NCBI RefSeq assembly: GCF_000424145.1
Contig: NZ_AUJI01000018.1
Coordinates: forward strand, 53,930 to 117,929
Direction of reading: 5' to 3'
Source: Butyrivibrio sp. AC2005
GTDB taxonomy: Bacteria > Bacillota > Clostridia > Lachnospirales > Lachnospiraceae
DNA: 64,000 nt
Shown here piece after piece: positions 1 to 8,057 of this stretch. A program made the translations under genes and the position numbers. How positions within the stretch are numbered: position 1 is the first letter of the stretch; each line of letters starts with the position of its first letter. Below the pieces are notes generated by a model, which saw only the letters and a program-made list of their open reading frames with translations, did no database searches and had not been told where the DNA came from.

Positions 1-1143
1 GCTAAAACTCCAGATTTTGGGATTTGCATTCAGCCACCAGTAATTAACTTCTTCTTCATCTGAATCTGCATATAGTCTTACTTCTGATAAGTCTATCTTA
101 TCAAGTGCCTGATCAAGTTCATCTCTGAGTTTCCATATAAAAGCACCTTCATCATCGCTACTTGCATCTTTTCCTATAAACAATACAGGCCAGCGACCTA
201 TCTCGGGGTTATAATTCTTGACATAATCTGTCTTATCAATAAGCCTTTTTGCAAAGGAAGTAGCATTGATATTATAGAAATTGGGAGTCTCTCCGTATTT
301 GGTAGAAAGCTGCGTACATGTCGCCTGTCCGCCATAATCCTTCATCCTTGCAAGCATTTCCAGCGTAGATTCATAGGCAAGTGTCTTATCCCCCAGTATT
401 TTGATCCACTCATCCATGCTTATACCAGGATTGTAGTCTGCGGCATGCCAAATATCCTGGTCTGGTTTATCTGCCAAATGGATGGCAATAAAAAACGAGA
501 AATCCTGAGCAAGCGTTCTCAAACTCTCAGGATGATAGCAGTTATCATCAAGACTGTTTTCGTACATTGTCACAAGTTCATTATCACTTTGCAATGCAGA
601 CATCAGCTCATTTATAAGCTGTGTATTTCCAACTATATTTTGAGTTGTATGTCCCATTTTGGGCACAAAATCACTCTCAAGGTACTGAACTGTCTTTTTG
701 CATACAGAATATTTGAAAATATCATGTTTATCCGGATACATTAGCCATAAGTAGACAGAAATGGCCATTGGTCTCTGGAAATGCTGTTTACCTGGGGACA
801 GTTCTTCACAAAGTGCATCTGCCTCGCTCTGGAATTTGACAATGCGCTCACCAGTATCTTTTGTTTCATCAAAGAGATCCAGGAACATCCCCCGTATGAC
901 CTCAGGTTTCTTTTCGGCGTAGCCTTTTATCATGCCCCGGGGAAAGTTTCTTGCTGAAGTAAGCAGATTAATGGTTTTTTCGGTTGCATTCCAGAACATC
1001 TCCGAGAAATTATCTGCATTGATGTCCCAGTGCTCCTGGAACCACTTGATAGCTTCCCATTTATACTTTTCCTCTGGCCATCTTGTAGAAAAGCTCTGCT
1101 TATATGCTTCTAGTGCTTTTGATAACAGTTCTTTATTGATCAT
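1..1143 (-). CDS. McrB-like type IV restriction protein, N-terminal part (truncated by window edge)
   Basis: An open frame of 381 codons runs off the left edge. It starts at ATG 1143 behind AAGGAG. The last visible residues, YWWLNANPKIWSF, match the lead-in to the ATPase part of McrB-type AAA+ GTPases, where this tryptophan-rich segment precedes the nucleotide-binding domain. The preceding 360 residues are the helical, acidic N-terminal recognition region typical of such proteins. McrB with McrC restricts modified foreign DNA. The ATPase motifs and any mcrC partner would lie outside the window, so the assignment rests on the tail motif and overall style. Confidence 0.7.
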   Translation of the reverse strand, partial: MINKELLSKALEAYKQSFSTRWPEEKYKWEAIKWFQEHWDINADNFSEMFWNATEKTINLLTSARNFPRGMIKGYAEKKPEVIRGMFLDLFDETKDTGERIVKFQSEADALCEELSPGKQHFQRPMAISVYLWLMYPDKHDIFKYSVCKKTVQYLESDFVPKMGHTTQNIVGNTQLINELMSALQSDNELVTMYENSLDDNCYHPESLRTLAQDFSFFIAIHLADKPDQDIWHAADYNPGISMDEWIKILGDKTLAYESTLEMLARMKDYGGQATCTQLSTKYGETPNFYNINATSFAKRLIDKTDYVKNYNPEIGRWPVLFIGKDASSDDEGAFIWKLRDELDQALDKIDLSEVRLYADSDEEEVNYWWLNANPKIWSFS

Positions 1144-1188
1144 AAATGACTTCTTGCTCCTTATTTACCTTCCATATGTTTATGGATT

Positions 1189-2127
1189 CTATTTTCTTAA
1201 CTTGTTTTCAAGCATTATTAACAATACCGCTGCATATGCAAAAATACCCGCATGAAGCAAAGTCACGCCTCCTAATAAATACACCTTTTGGCTCATAAGC
1301 AGAATACCCAAGGCTAAGGGAGAAAGTGCATAAAAGAACAAAAGTACCGCTGGAAATATTGTTTTTATCTCAGAATTAGAATATCCATCGAAAGCTTTGA
1401 TTAGATTGTCTCTGCATTTATTCAACAAAACCTGCAAAACTATCCAAAATATCAGCGGTGCAAGAGAAACCAAAAACAGTACCATTCCTAGATTTGTCGC
1501 AAATAATTGTCCATCCTTTGCTCCAAAATCCGTTCCAAAAATATATATAAGTAATTTACTAACTTCACTGCCAGCCCAGCTACATATAGCGGACCATATT
1601 ATTGCACCTATGACATCGGCAAAAATGAACAATGCTGTTATAGCCATGTATATAACAGAAAAAACCTTTCCAACCGTTATCCCTTCAGTTTTAACACCTG
1701 TTTTTCCCCATTTTGCTGTTCCAAATGTTACCCATGCCTCAACAGTGGCTACTATTGCCGGTATCATTAGAAAAATCATAGCCCATAAAATATGTTCATA
1801 AAACGCTAATATTAAAAGTAAAATGACAAGCGTCCCCTGTAAAATGGCATAGATCAAAGCAACAGGAGACGAAACAAATTCAAGAGCTTTTGACTTAAGA
1901 ACAGGATTCACAGCCGCCATTTGTACAGTAGCATTATAATATCCTGGATGTTGTCCGTATGTAGTTCCCAGTTGATACTGACTCGACATAGGCATACTAT
2001 TCTGGGAAGTCTCCGATGAACTTCCCAAAAATACCTTTTCACCACAATTACTACAAAAGCTAAAACCTTTTGTTAAATCCAATGTCATCTCTTCTCCGCA
2101 TTTTGGACATGTCATTTTAATAATCAT
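1189..2127 (-). CDS. Zinc-ribbon membrane protein of unknown function
   Basis: A 312-residue protein. The first 30 residues form a zinc ribbon with two CxxC pairs (CPKCGEE and CSNCGEK). A low-complexity linker rich in Ser, Gln and Tyr follows. Five to six hydrophobic segments fill the rest of the chain. I start it at ATG 2127 because AAAGGAG lies 9 bases upstream; the ATG at 2136 directly abuts that site. Zinc-ribbon plus polytopic membrane proteins of this type are common in Firmicutes and usually lack an assigned role. It is a single gene with no operon partner. Confidence 0.75.
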   Translation of the reverse strand: MIIKMTCPKCGEEMTLDLTKGFSFCSNCGEKVFLGSSSETSQNSMPMSSQYQLGTTYGQHPGYYNATVQMAAVNPVLKSKALEFVSSPVALIYAILQGTLVILLLILAFYEHILWAMIFLMIPAIVATVEAWVTFGTAKWGKTGVKTEGITVGKVFSVIYMAITALFIFADVIGAIIWSAICSWAGSEVSKLLIYIFGTDFGAKDGQLFATNLGMVLFLVSLAPLIFWIVLQVLLNKCRDNLIKAFDGYSNSEIKTIFPAVLLFFYALSPLALGILLMSQKVYLLGGVTLLHAGIFAYAAVLLIMLENKLRK

Positions 2128-2323
2128 ATAATCCATCTCCTTTATTTCTGGAGTTACCAGATTTAATCATTTATGTATGAGTTTACAAGTGCTTCTGCTT
2201 TGTTTAAGGCTTATACTTTTAATTCTATTATTCCAAATAGAAATTAAAACCATGTAAATACTGGATAAAATTATTCTTATTAACGTAAATATATATCCAT
2301 AAAAGAGCTTCTGTTTCTAAATT

Positions 2324-2354
2324 AAAAAGAGCCGGTCATCATTGACCAGCTCTT
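2324..2354 (-). terminator. Intrinsic terminator after the immA-like gene
   Basis: A 12-bp stem (AAGAGCTGGTCA with TGACCGGCTCTT, one G-T pair) and a 4-base loop, followed on the minus strand by a short T run. It lies 11 bases past the stop of the ImmA-like gene. Confidence 0.8.
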
Positions 2355-2364
2355 AGCATTCACT

Positions 2365-2790
2365 TTATTTCTGTTCTATGCTCTTTTCGATGATTGAATG
2401 TACCAGATACGAAGGAATCTCCGCCATATTCATGTTAAGATTTTCCTGATCTTCAAATAATGCAAGTACGAAAAGATTCGCCTCATACTCTGCTTCCATG
2501 TTGATCTTGCCTCCAACATTAGCAAAATTGTTCAGTGTATCATCATGTAAAAAGATATGTCCGAGTTCGTGAGCACACATGATTCTTCTGGAACGCTCGT
2601 CATAATCTCTGTTTATAACAATGTATGGAGCATATCCCTTAAACTTAACTGCCTGTGCCTTAAACCACTTCATGCAAGGAATATTTTCTTCTACTCTTAT
2701 CCCAAATATTCTAGCAAGTTCATAAGGATCTGAAGTGTTATACGTCTTCTTCAATCCTGTAGCAAACTCAACTATTTCTTCTTTTCTCAT
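2365..2790 (-). CDS. ImmA/IrrE-family metallopeptidase
   Basis: A 141-residue zinc metalloprotease. The HELGH motif sits at residues 74-78 and the third ligand is the glutamate in the EYEAN stretch around residue 100, which is the ImmA/IrrE (M78) arrangement. Known family members cleave their partner XRE repressor to derepress mobile elements (ICEBs1 ImmA) or radiation genes (IrrE). It overlaps the upstream XRE gene by 23 bases, so the two are translationally coupled. The inferred role is to inactivate that repressor and open the divergent ftsZ-like promoter. Confidence 0.88.
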   Translation of the reverse strand: MRKEEIVEFATGLKKTYNTSDPYELARIFGIRVEENIPCMKWFKAQAVKFKGYAPYIVINRDYDERSRRIMCAHELGHIFLHDDTLNNFANVGGKINMEAEYEANLFVLALFEDQENLNMNMAEIPSYLVHSIIEKSIEQK

Positions 2791-3211
2791 CCCCCGATGC
2801 CCCCTTTTTCTGATATCTGTGACTCATAACCTTAAGATGTCCAAGTAACTCATTGGCAAACTCGACAATAGTATCCTCATCCATCTGATCAGGGTCATAT
2901 CCTCCAAAAGCGGCCAAAGTTGGTGTTTTTAAAATAAATTCTATTGCCTCCTGGGGATTCTCAAAGTGGTTCGGAAGCTTAGAAAGCTCGTCATCCTCTT
3001 CAGACACTTCTTCGGAATTCCCCATCAGTTCCGCAGGAGTGACTCCCAGAATCTTACATAGTTTATCGAATGTAGCAACAGGGATCTTTGTTATGCTTGA
3101 TGCCTCATATCTGTATACAGTCGTATAAGAAACACCAAGCTGTTCCGCAATATTTTCAGCAGATAATCCCAGTTCTTTTCTTCTTTTTTTCAGTCGTTCT
3201 CCAATTTGCAT
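2768..3211 (-). CDS. XRE-family repressor, ImmR-like
   Basis: A 147-residue protein with an N-terminal helix-turn-helix (residues 5-60; the segment LSAENIAEQLGVSYTTVYRYE carries the recognition helix) and an acidic C-terminal half suited to protein-protein contact. It is paired with the overlapping ImmA-like protease gene, the classic layout of a cleavable mobile-element repressor. Four 14-bp palindromes lie between it and the divergent FtsZ-like gene, one of them in each promoter, so it very probably represses both itself and that gene. Confidence 0.88.
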   Translation of the reverse strand: MQIGERLKKRRKELGLSAENIAEQLGVSYTTVYRYEASSITKIPVATFDKLCKILGVTPAELMGNSEEVSEEDDELSKLPNHFENPQEAIEFILKTPTLAAFGGYDPDQMDEDTIVEFANELLGHLKVMSHRYQKKGASGDEKRRNS

Positions 3212-3233
3212 ATGCTATTACCTCACTTACTAT

Positions 3234-3262
3234 ATATTACATCATAACTTGCATAAATGCAA
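3234..3262 (-). promoter_or_regulatory. Promoter of the repressor-protease operon
   Basis: On the minus strand TTGCAT, 17 bases, then TAATAT. The -35 hexamer is the right half of the first TTGCATAAATGCAA palindrome, so repressor binding would block its own transcription. Confidence 0.65.
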
Positions 3263-3361
3263 ATTTTATGTTGACAAGCATTTGCATAAACGCTATATTC
3301 AAAAACATAATACAACTTGCATAAATGCAAATTTATAAATTATTGATTTGCACAGATGCAA
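3249..3361. promoter_or_regulatory. Four-operator array between the XRE gene and the ftsZ-like gene
   Basis: Palindromes at 3249-3262 and 3317-3330 (both TTGCATAAATGCAA), an imperfect copy at 3282-3293 (TTGCATAAACGC) and one at 3348-3361 (TTGCACAGATGCAA). Their starts are 33, 35 and 31 bases apart, close to three helical turns, which suits cooperative binding on one face. The second lies inside the spacer of the rightward promoter and the last ends 5 bases before the ftsZ-like Shine-Dalgarno. Confidence 0.8.
3271..3299 (+). promoter_or_regulatory. Promoter of the ftsZ-like gene
   Basis: TTGACA, 17 bases, TATATT. The spacer holds an operator half-site pair, so this strong promoter should be silent when the XRE protein is bound. 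Confidence 0.8.
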
Positions 3362-3378
3362 ATTTCGGAGGAAAAAAG

Positions 3379-4593
3379 ATGTTGGAAGTAAAAGCAAAAG
3401 GTAATGAAAAAATGCCCAAGGTAATGGTAATCGGTATTGGTGGCGGCGGTAATAACGCAGTAACACGCATGGTATCCGATGCATCTGAATATGTTGAATA
3501 TGCTGCTCTCAATACTGATTCCATGACACTCGATAGATGCCCTGCAAATAAACGTCTGCAGCTTGGTTCAAAGCTCACTCAGGGTTATGGTGCAGGTGGA
3601 GATCCGGTTATCGGTGAATCCTCTGCGAAAGAGAGTGAAGAAGAAATTTCCAATCTTGTAGAGGATGCAAATATGGTAATCCTTACCTGCGGAATGGGTG
3701 GCGGAACTGGCACAGGAGCTATCCCTGTTGTTGCCCAAATATGCAAAAGTCTGAATATCCTCACGGTTGCAGTAGTAACAATGCCCTTTTCATTTGAGAG
3801 CCAGCCCAGGGTCTTAGCTGCACAGACAGGGCTTAAGAAGCTTGAGCAGAATGTTGATACCCTGCTTGTAATACCCAATGACAAACTTCTTACCATTACT
3901 GATAAGCCATTCTATATGGACGAAGCCTTTACCTTAGCCGATTCTGTACTCAAATATACAATCGAAGGAATGACTAATATCATCTTCAACCACGGCACCA
4001 TCAACCTTGATTTCAATGATCTTAAGTCAACTCTGAAGGATAAAGGCTATGGACTATTTGGTATTGGTATTGCCGGGGAAGAAGAAACCATAATAGATGC
4101 CGTTGAAAAAGCCATGTGTTCCCCTCTTCTGGAAACAAACATTACAGGGGCATCCAATATCCTCCTAAATACCAGTGGAAAGATTGATATTGTTGCTCTT
4201 AACAAGGCCGTTGCTTATATCCGTGACCAGGCAGGAGAAAATGTAAATATCTTCTGGGGAACTGTTGGCAGTGATTCTGCCTCATCTGAGGTGGTAGTTA
4301 CCCTGATAGCAACCGGTATGAAACAGGTCAAATCAGCTGTTGCCGCAAAGCCACCTGTACCCCAGCCAACACAAGCAATGCCTCAAACAACTAAGACAGT
4401 ACCTCTTCCAACACCAAAGCCAGTTCCTCAAAATACAGTTTCGGAAACAGAAGTGAATCTTGATATTCTAAAAAGAGTCGATTCTGCTGCGGGTGTTCAG
4501 CCACAACCCCAAAGGGAAATCCGGTCACAAGTTCGTCCTTTAACACTGGAAATCCCTCCTTTCCTGAAAAACAGGGATAGGCAAGGCAGATGA
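3379..4593 (+). CDS. ftsZ-like: FtsZ-family tubulin-like GTPase
   Basis: A 404-residue protein with the full FtsZ layout. It has an N-terminal GIGGGGNNAV loop, the tubulin signature GGGTGTG near residue 109, an IPNDKLL strand, and a T7 loop NLDFND near residue 210 that keeps both catalytic aspartates. A Pro/Thr-rich linker leads to a C-terminal IPPFLKNRDRQGR resembling the conserved FtsZ tail peptide that binds FtsA, SepF and EzrA. I start it at ATG 3379 behind GGAGG. It differs from phage or plasmid TubZ in having this host-type tail, so it could co-polymerise with or sequester host division proteins. It is a single-gene unit controlled by the ImmR/ImmA-like pair. Confidence 0.88.
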   Translation: MLEVKAKGNEKMPKVMVIGIGGGGNNAVTRMVSDASEYVEYAALNTDSMTLDRCPANKRLQLGSKLTQGYGAGGDPVIGESSAKESEEEISNLVEDANMVILTCGMGGGTGTGAIPVVAQICKSLNILTVAVVTMPFSFESQPRVLAAQTGLKKLEQNVDTLLVIPNDKLLTITDKPFYMDEAFTLADSVLKYTIEGMTNIIFNHGTINLDFNDLKSTLKDKGYGLFGIGIAGEEETIIDAVEKAMCSPLLETNITGASNILLNTSGKIDIVALNKAVAYIRDQAGENVNIFWGTVGSDSASSEVVVTLIATGMKQVKSAVAAKPPVPQPTQAMPQTTKTVPLPTPKPVPQNTVSETEVNLDILKRVDSAAGVQPQPQREIRSQVRPLTLEIPPFLKNRDRQGR

Positions 4594-4657
4594 ATATACA
4601 ATATTAGATGAAAGATTTTATGAACTATCTGATTAAATTTAAGAAGATTATATGATT

Positions 4658-4686
4658 TTGAAACTTATCACGATTCATATTATTGA
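4658..4686 (+). promoter_or_regulatory. Putative promoter of the structured RNA
   Basis: TTGAAA, 17 bases, TATTGA. The -10 box is weak, but transcription would start near 4693, just ahead of the folded region. Confidence 0.4.
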
Positions 4687-4692
4687 TTATTA

Positions 4693-4932
4693 ATAATAGC
4701 ACCGGTGCTAATTGGCGTGAGCACCTTTGAATTTGCTTTGGGAACCACCAATTCGCGGAATAGCACATCCCTTGTTTGGTCTTGATGATATCTGTCAAGG
4801 AACCGCTCAGGCGGTGGCTTTAGTCCTTGTCCTTACAAATACTAGCAATTTGATACCACAGCATTTAGACCAAATAAGGGAATTGGTATTCAGACAATCT
4901 GCAGGCGGTGCTCATGCGTGAATTAGTGAACT
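4693..4932 (+). ncRNA. Candidate structured non-coding RNA, about 240 nt, family not recognised
   Basis: Long-range helices nest around a common axis: 4708-4713 with 4921-4926, 4715-4725 with 4907-4917 (11 bp), 4747-4754 with 4880-4887, and 4769-4782 with 4867-4880 (14 bp). Near the apex are 4796-4801 with 4824-4829 and a hairpin 4802-4806/4811-4815. The two non-Watson-Crick positions are G-U in plus sense but A-C in minus sense, which fixes the strand. The result is a rod with a large internal loop (4726-4746 facing 4888-4906). It resembles 6S RNA only in architecture. A folded MITE is the alternative. Confidence 0.6.
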
Positions 4933-4933
4933 C

Positions 4934-4972
4934 GCAGCCCGAAATTGTTAACTCCATTTTCGTTCTGCTTTT
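4934..4972 (+). terminator. Terminator-like hairpin after the structured RNA
   Basis: GCAG and CGAAA on the left pair with TTTCG and CTGC on the right across a small internal loop, then TTTT. It touches the stop codon of the convergent XRE gene. Confidence 0.5.
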
Positions 4973-5685
4973 CACTCCTCTGCCATATCCTGCTCTTCTG
5001 CTGATTTATCTAACATAGCCTCATACAGATAATCTACATGTGTTTTATATTCTTCAAATTCCTTTTTGGATTCATCGATCTTTTCAGTGAACACATCACT
5101 TATATCTTTTATATTCTTATAACCGATGAGCAAAGGCTTGTTTTCTTTGTACCTTTTGGGATCTATATCCCGTCCCATAGCACTTTGCATACCTATTACT
5201 GCTTCCATAATTCTGCTAAAATATAGAGTCTGTTCTTCGTATGGCATTTCATGCAAAAGATGAATCAGCATATTGAATTCACCATAAAGGGAAATGCCCC
5301 GTTCAACATACTTAATCTGCTTACTAAGAGTAGCATCACTCGGTCCATCAAAGCTTTTATGTATTGCCCTTTCTATGTTGCTTTGCGAATACTTCATCTG
5401 CTTATAGAGTTCTTCAAAAGGGAAGCTATTCATTTTACCTGCATACTGCATCAGGCGCTTTTCCCTTTCCTTGTTTAATTCTTTTATATCATCTGTTCCA
5501 ATAAGATGCTTAAATGTAACAGGTTCAATTTCAAAGATTTTGGCAAGTTCCTCCAGCCTCTCCTGGGGTATCTCCTTGACTCCTCTTTCCCAGGCACTAA
5601 CTGCCTGCTTTGATACGCCAAGCTTTTCAGCAATCTCTGATGCTGTAATTCCATATTTTTTTCTGAGTTCTTTTAAATTATTCAT
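4972..5685 (-). CDS. XRE-family transcriptional regulator with long C-terminal domain
   Basis: A 237-residue protein. The N-terminal helix-turn-helix (about residues 1-60) contains ITASEIAEKLGVSKQAVSAWE. The remaining 170 residues are helical and charged, with no recognised domain. I start it at ATG 5685 behind GAGAGG; longer in-frame starts would run into its own promoter. The gene is alone and convergent with the structured RNA. A palindrome between its -35 and -10 suggests autorepression. Confidence 0.8.
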   Translation of the reverse strand: MNNLKELRKKYGITASEIAEKLGVSKQAVSAWERGVKEIPQERLEELAKIFEIEPVTFKHLIGTDDIKELNKEREKRLMQYAGKMNSFPFEELYKQMKYSQSNIERAIHKSFDGPSDATLSKQIKYVERGISLYGEFNMLIHLLHEMPYEEQTLYFSRIMEAVIGMQSAMGRDIDPKRYKENKPLLIGYKNIKDISDVFTEKIDESKKEFEEYKTHVDYLYEAMLDKSAEEQDMAEE

Positions 5686-5773
5686 TTTCCTCTCTCCGTT
5701 GGTTGATTTTAAAAGTAAACCTAGACTGTAAATTTTTAGCGACCAAATTTCTTGATCGCCTTGGTACATTATC

Positions 5774-5802
5774 AATATACTATGGTTTACTTTCATAGTC
5801 AA
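5774..5802 (-). promoter_or_regulatory. Promoter with embedded operator for the 237-aa XRE gene
   Basis: Minus strand TTGACT, 17 bases, TATATT. The spacer is bounded by the inverted repeat ACTATG...CATAGT around AAAGTAAAC, and a second AAAGTAAACC occurs downstream near 5711-5720, consistent with an autoregulatory operator pair. Confidence 0.65.
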
Positions 5803-5891
5803 CCTATTTTGTTTTATCCTTAATTTGCAGAGGATTTATCTGCTTACAGCACGCTTTCATACATAATTCCCATAACACTTTACATTTCTAT

Positions 5892-6377
5892 TCATGAATT
5901 TTTATAGAAGTCGAAATCAAAATAATGTCTCTTATCATGGACCATCACTTCCCCTATAAGTCCTTTTTCGCATTTATCAATCGGAATGGCTCTTGCCCCT
6001 TCAAGACAGGAAAGAGCGCCCATATACACTGAATATGAATGTTCATCAAACTGTATTGCCATCCAGTATGGCTCAGCATCATACTTCTTTGCTGTTACGG
6101 CAGCCTTTTCATAAGCATTTGTTCCCAGATTATAGCGGTTATTTATCTTCCCATTAAGCTGATATTTATTTCTTGCTTTGACACTAATAACGTATTTTTT
6201 ACCGTCTTTTTCACAGTAAATATCTGCAAATGCTTCATTCATATGTACATCATTAAGATTTCTGATCCTGTCATACTCAGCATCTACTAATGCTTTTATT
6301 GCAAATAACTCTCCAAGTTCACCAAGGGATTTTTTTCTTGCTGCTTCCTTTTTGTTATTCATAAACTCCTGCTCCAT
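5892..6377 (-). CDS. Small PD-(D/E)XK-like protein of unknown function
   Basis: A 161-residue protein. The core pattern has ADIYCEKDGKKYVISVKAR around residues 50-70: an aspartate, a beta turn, then a strand with a lysine (SVK). This resembles the restriction-endonuclease-like fold with the usual E-x-K altered to S-V-K. The start is uncertain: ATG 6377, or ATG 6362, which has AGGAG close upstream. It stands alone and is preceded by nothing recognisable. It may be a nuclease or a degenerate nuclease fold; no partner gene helps decide. Confidence 0.6.
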   Translation of the reverse strand: MEQEFMNNKKEAARKKSLGELGELFAIKALVDAEYDRIRNLNDVHMNEAFADIYCEKDGKKYVISVKARNKYQLNGKINNRYNLGTNAYEKAAVTAKKYDAEPYWMAIQFDEHSYSVYMGALSCLEGARAIPIDKCEKGLIGEVMVHDKRHYFDFDFYKNS

Positions 6378-6641
6378 AACCGATTAGTATTACTCCATTT
6401 CTGATTAAAACTCTTTTTCTGTTATCACTACAATTACATCTATGAAAAAAAGCTGCTCATCGCAGCTGTATTTTTAGGGAGGATGCAGCCTGGCTCATGC
6501 CAGACTGCAGTTATGAAAAAGTTATTTTTAAGTATTACACAAGATTTATCTCTCTTGATAGATATATGATATCTTTAATTCCTTAACTCTTCCTTAATCC
6601 CATGTGAACAAATTGAAAACGATTTGTGACATGTTTTTCCC
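6378..6641. other. Intergenic region with two hairpins
   Basis: Contains the terminator at 6443-6467 and a second perfect-looking hairpin at 6485-6508 (GCAGCCTGGC with GCCAGACTGC around TCAT) without a T run. No gene is seen. Confidence 0.5.
6443..6467 (-). terminator. Bidirectional-looking terminator
   Basis: AGCTGC-5-GCAGCT flanked by six T on the minus strand and five T a little further on the plus strand. It would end the 8.4-6.6 kb minus-strand operon. Confidence 0.65.
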
Positions 6642-7106
6642 TTAATTCATTCCAAATTCTTCACATAACCTGGAGAACCTCTCCTGCTCCTTCTCCTTTA
6701 CTGGTTTCGATATATCCTTAAAGCAATGATCCATAACATCTGCATCCTTCAAAAGCTCATCCATCGGAGAATCCACAACCAGCTTGTCATCATGATGATA
6801 AATTGCAGAACAGATGGCATCTGTCTCCTCCGGAGAAGTAAGCTTCAGTTCGTTCAATACTTTCCTTGCCAGCTCAGCCCCAAGGTGTGCATGGTCATCA
6901 TAGGAACCACTCTTATAGGCATGAAGATCATGAAGCATTGCTGCCATGGCTGCTATTTCCGGGTCCAATCCCCTTTTATTAGCCAGAATTGTTGCAGAAA
7001 GCGAAACACCATACAGATGTGCAATTGCACTTGTCCTCTTATCAGGATCTTCCATCCTGTTTAATACCTCATCTACAAATCTTCTTAACTCTTTTAATCT
7101 GCCCAT
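6642..7106 (-). CDS. HD-domain hydrolase
   Basis: A 154-residue protein with the HD superfamily metal-binding pattern: a His in the IAHLYG region, the MLHDLHA pair near residue 58, and a later conserved His/Asp stretch (YHHDDK, then DADVMDH). HD proteins of this size usually act as metal-dependent phosphohydrolases on nucleotides or similar substrates; the substrate cannot be told from sequence. A GAGGGGG ribosome binding site precedes ATG 7106. It follows three or four small genes on the same strand with short gaps, so it is probably the last gene of that operon. Confidence 0.75.
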   Translation of the reverse strand: MGRLKELRRFVDEVLNRMEDPDKRTSAIAHLYGVSLSATILANKRGLDPEIAAMAAMLHDLHAYKSGSYDDHAHLGAELARKVLNELKLTSPEETDAICSAIYHHDDKLVVDSPMDELLKDADVMDHCFKDISKPVKEKEQERFSRLCEEFGMN

Positions 7107-7122
7107 TTTAATTTATCCCCCT

Positions 7123-7305
7123 CTAAACTTCAGGCCATATGGAACCAACATCAAGTCCTTTTTCCGTGAGCCAACTGTTTGTTGCCTGGACATACTTTAC
7201 TTTTCCATCATCTGATATCAGCGTTATGGAGAGCTTTGGTTCCTTACCCGGCATAAGCTCTTCACAGCCAAAATCTCCATCAAATATATGTTTTATCTTC
7301 CACAT
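7123..7305 (-). CDS. Small hypothetical protein (60 aa)
   Basis: A 60-residue protein beginning MWKIKHIFDGDFGCEE, a compact, likely all-beta small protein with conserved-looking aromatic residues. I start it at ATG 7305, with AAGGA 7 bases upstream; a GTG at 7311 overlaps the stop of the preceding gene and is the alternative. It sits between the 130-aa protein and the HD hydrolase and is cotranscribed with both. No function is recognised. Confidence 0.65.
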   Translation of the reverse strand: MWKIKHIFDGDFGCEELMPGKEPKLSITLISDDGKVKYVQATNSWLTEKGLDVGSIWPEV

Positions 7306-7307
7306 TT

Positions 7308-7700
7308 TCACATCCTTGGTTTTAACATACTCCCCAGCATTTCCAGTGCCTTCTTATAGGATTCTGTCATAGCTCCGGGGCTTTTTACCTGCATTTGTGT
7401 ATTCTGTAACTGCTCTGAATCAGAAATCTCTGCGATAAGAGTAGTCTCATTTTCAGGAAGGTGTTTTTCTTTGCAGTATTCAATAACAGCTTCCATAAGG
7501 CTACTATTTGCATCCAATGCCAGAGTTTCGTCAAATACCTCGCTGTGTGCGTCAAGCGACTTTATATCCTCATCGGAAGTAATGATAAGTACCACGCTGG
7601 AGTGAAATCTTTCCTTCAGCATACGGATCTGCTTTGTAATGATATCCCTGTCAGCATCTCCAAAGCATACAAGGATATTTGAATAAGTATTCTCCGTCAT
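7308..7700 (-). CDS. Unknown 130-aa protein, paralogue of the gene at 8058-8432
   Basis: It has no recognised domain. The N-terminal half alternates hydrophobic strands and helices (a Rossmann-like beta-alpha pattern) and contains MLKERF, then VVLIITSDED, both shared with the gene two places upstream (MLKERF, VVLIMTSDDD). The C-terminal half also aligns, ending in TESYKKALEML against VESYKNAIKML. The two are therefore an old tandem duplication. AGGAAG precedes ATG 7700. It is in an operon with 8058-8432, 7711-8025 and 7123-7305. Confidence 0.7.
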   Translation of the reverse strand: MTENTYSNILVCFGDADRDIITKQIRMLKERFHSSVVLIITSDEDIKSLDAHSEVFDETLALDANSSLMEAVIEYCKEKHLPENETTLIAEISDSEQLQNTQMQVKSPGAMTESYKKALEMLGSMLKPRM

Positions 7701-7710
7701 CCCATCTTCC

Positions 7711-8025
7711 TCAACCTAGCATACGTTTTGTTATGTCATTTGTATCATCACTAAAATCCTTAAGTTCATCCATGGTTATGACCTTGTACCTTAAGAGAGA
7801 TACGAGATGGTCGTAAAAATTTGATCTGCTGATATCTGTAATCACAACTCCGGGATTTCTCTTGTCAGCCTTTAGGCGCCCTTCAAGTGCCCAGTATTTA
7901 TCAGACGGGAGCTTATCGCTGTTTAGGATTTCCTTATATTCCTCAACAAGCTTCCCCATATATCTTTCTTGCCAATAAGGAAGAGAGTTCTTAAATAGTT
8001 TCCAATCATTCTCTGATATGCTCAT
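7711..8025 (-). CDS. Unknown 104-aa protein between the two paralogues
   Basis: A soluble, charged, mainly helical protein starting MSISENDWKLFKNSLPYWQE, with AGGAG 8 bases before ATG 8025. The sequence shows no catalytic motif. Its start resembles small helical proteins annotated only as hypothetical in Lachnospiraceae. Spacings of 10 and 32 bases to its neighbours place it in the same operon as the paralogous pair, so all three are likely to act together. Confidence 0.65.
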   Translation of the reverse strand: MSISENDWKLFKNSLPYWQERYMGKLVEEYKEILNSDKLPSDKYWALEGRLKADKRNPGVVITDISRSNFYDHLVSLLRYKVITMDELKDFSDDTNDITKRMLG

Positions 8026-8057
8026 ACCTAATCTCCTATTATTTTACTATAGGCTTA

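Noticed and set aside
445..1255. Plus-strand frames opposite the McrB-like gene
   Set aside because: They lack ribosome binding sites and overlap a much better minus-strand gene.
4727..4921. 64-codon plus-strand frame
   Set aside because: It lies wholly within the folded RNA candidate, has no ribosome binding site, and its composition follows the helices.
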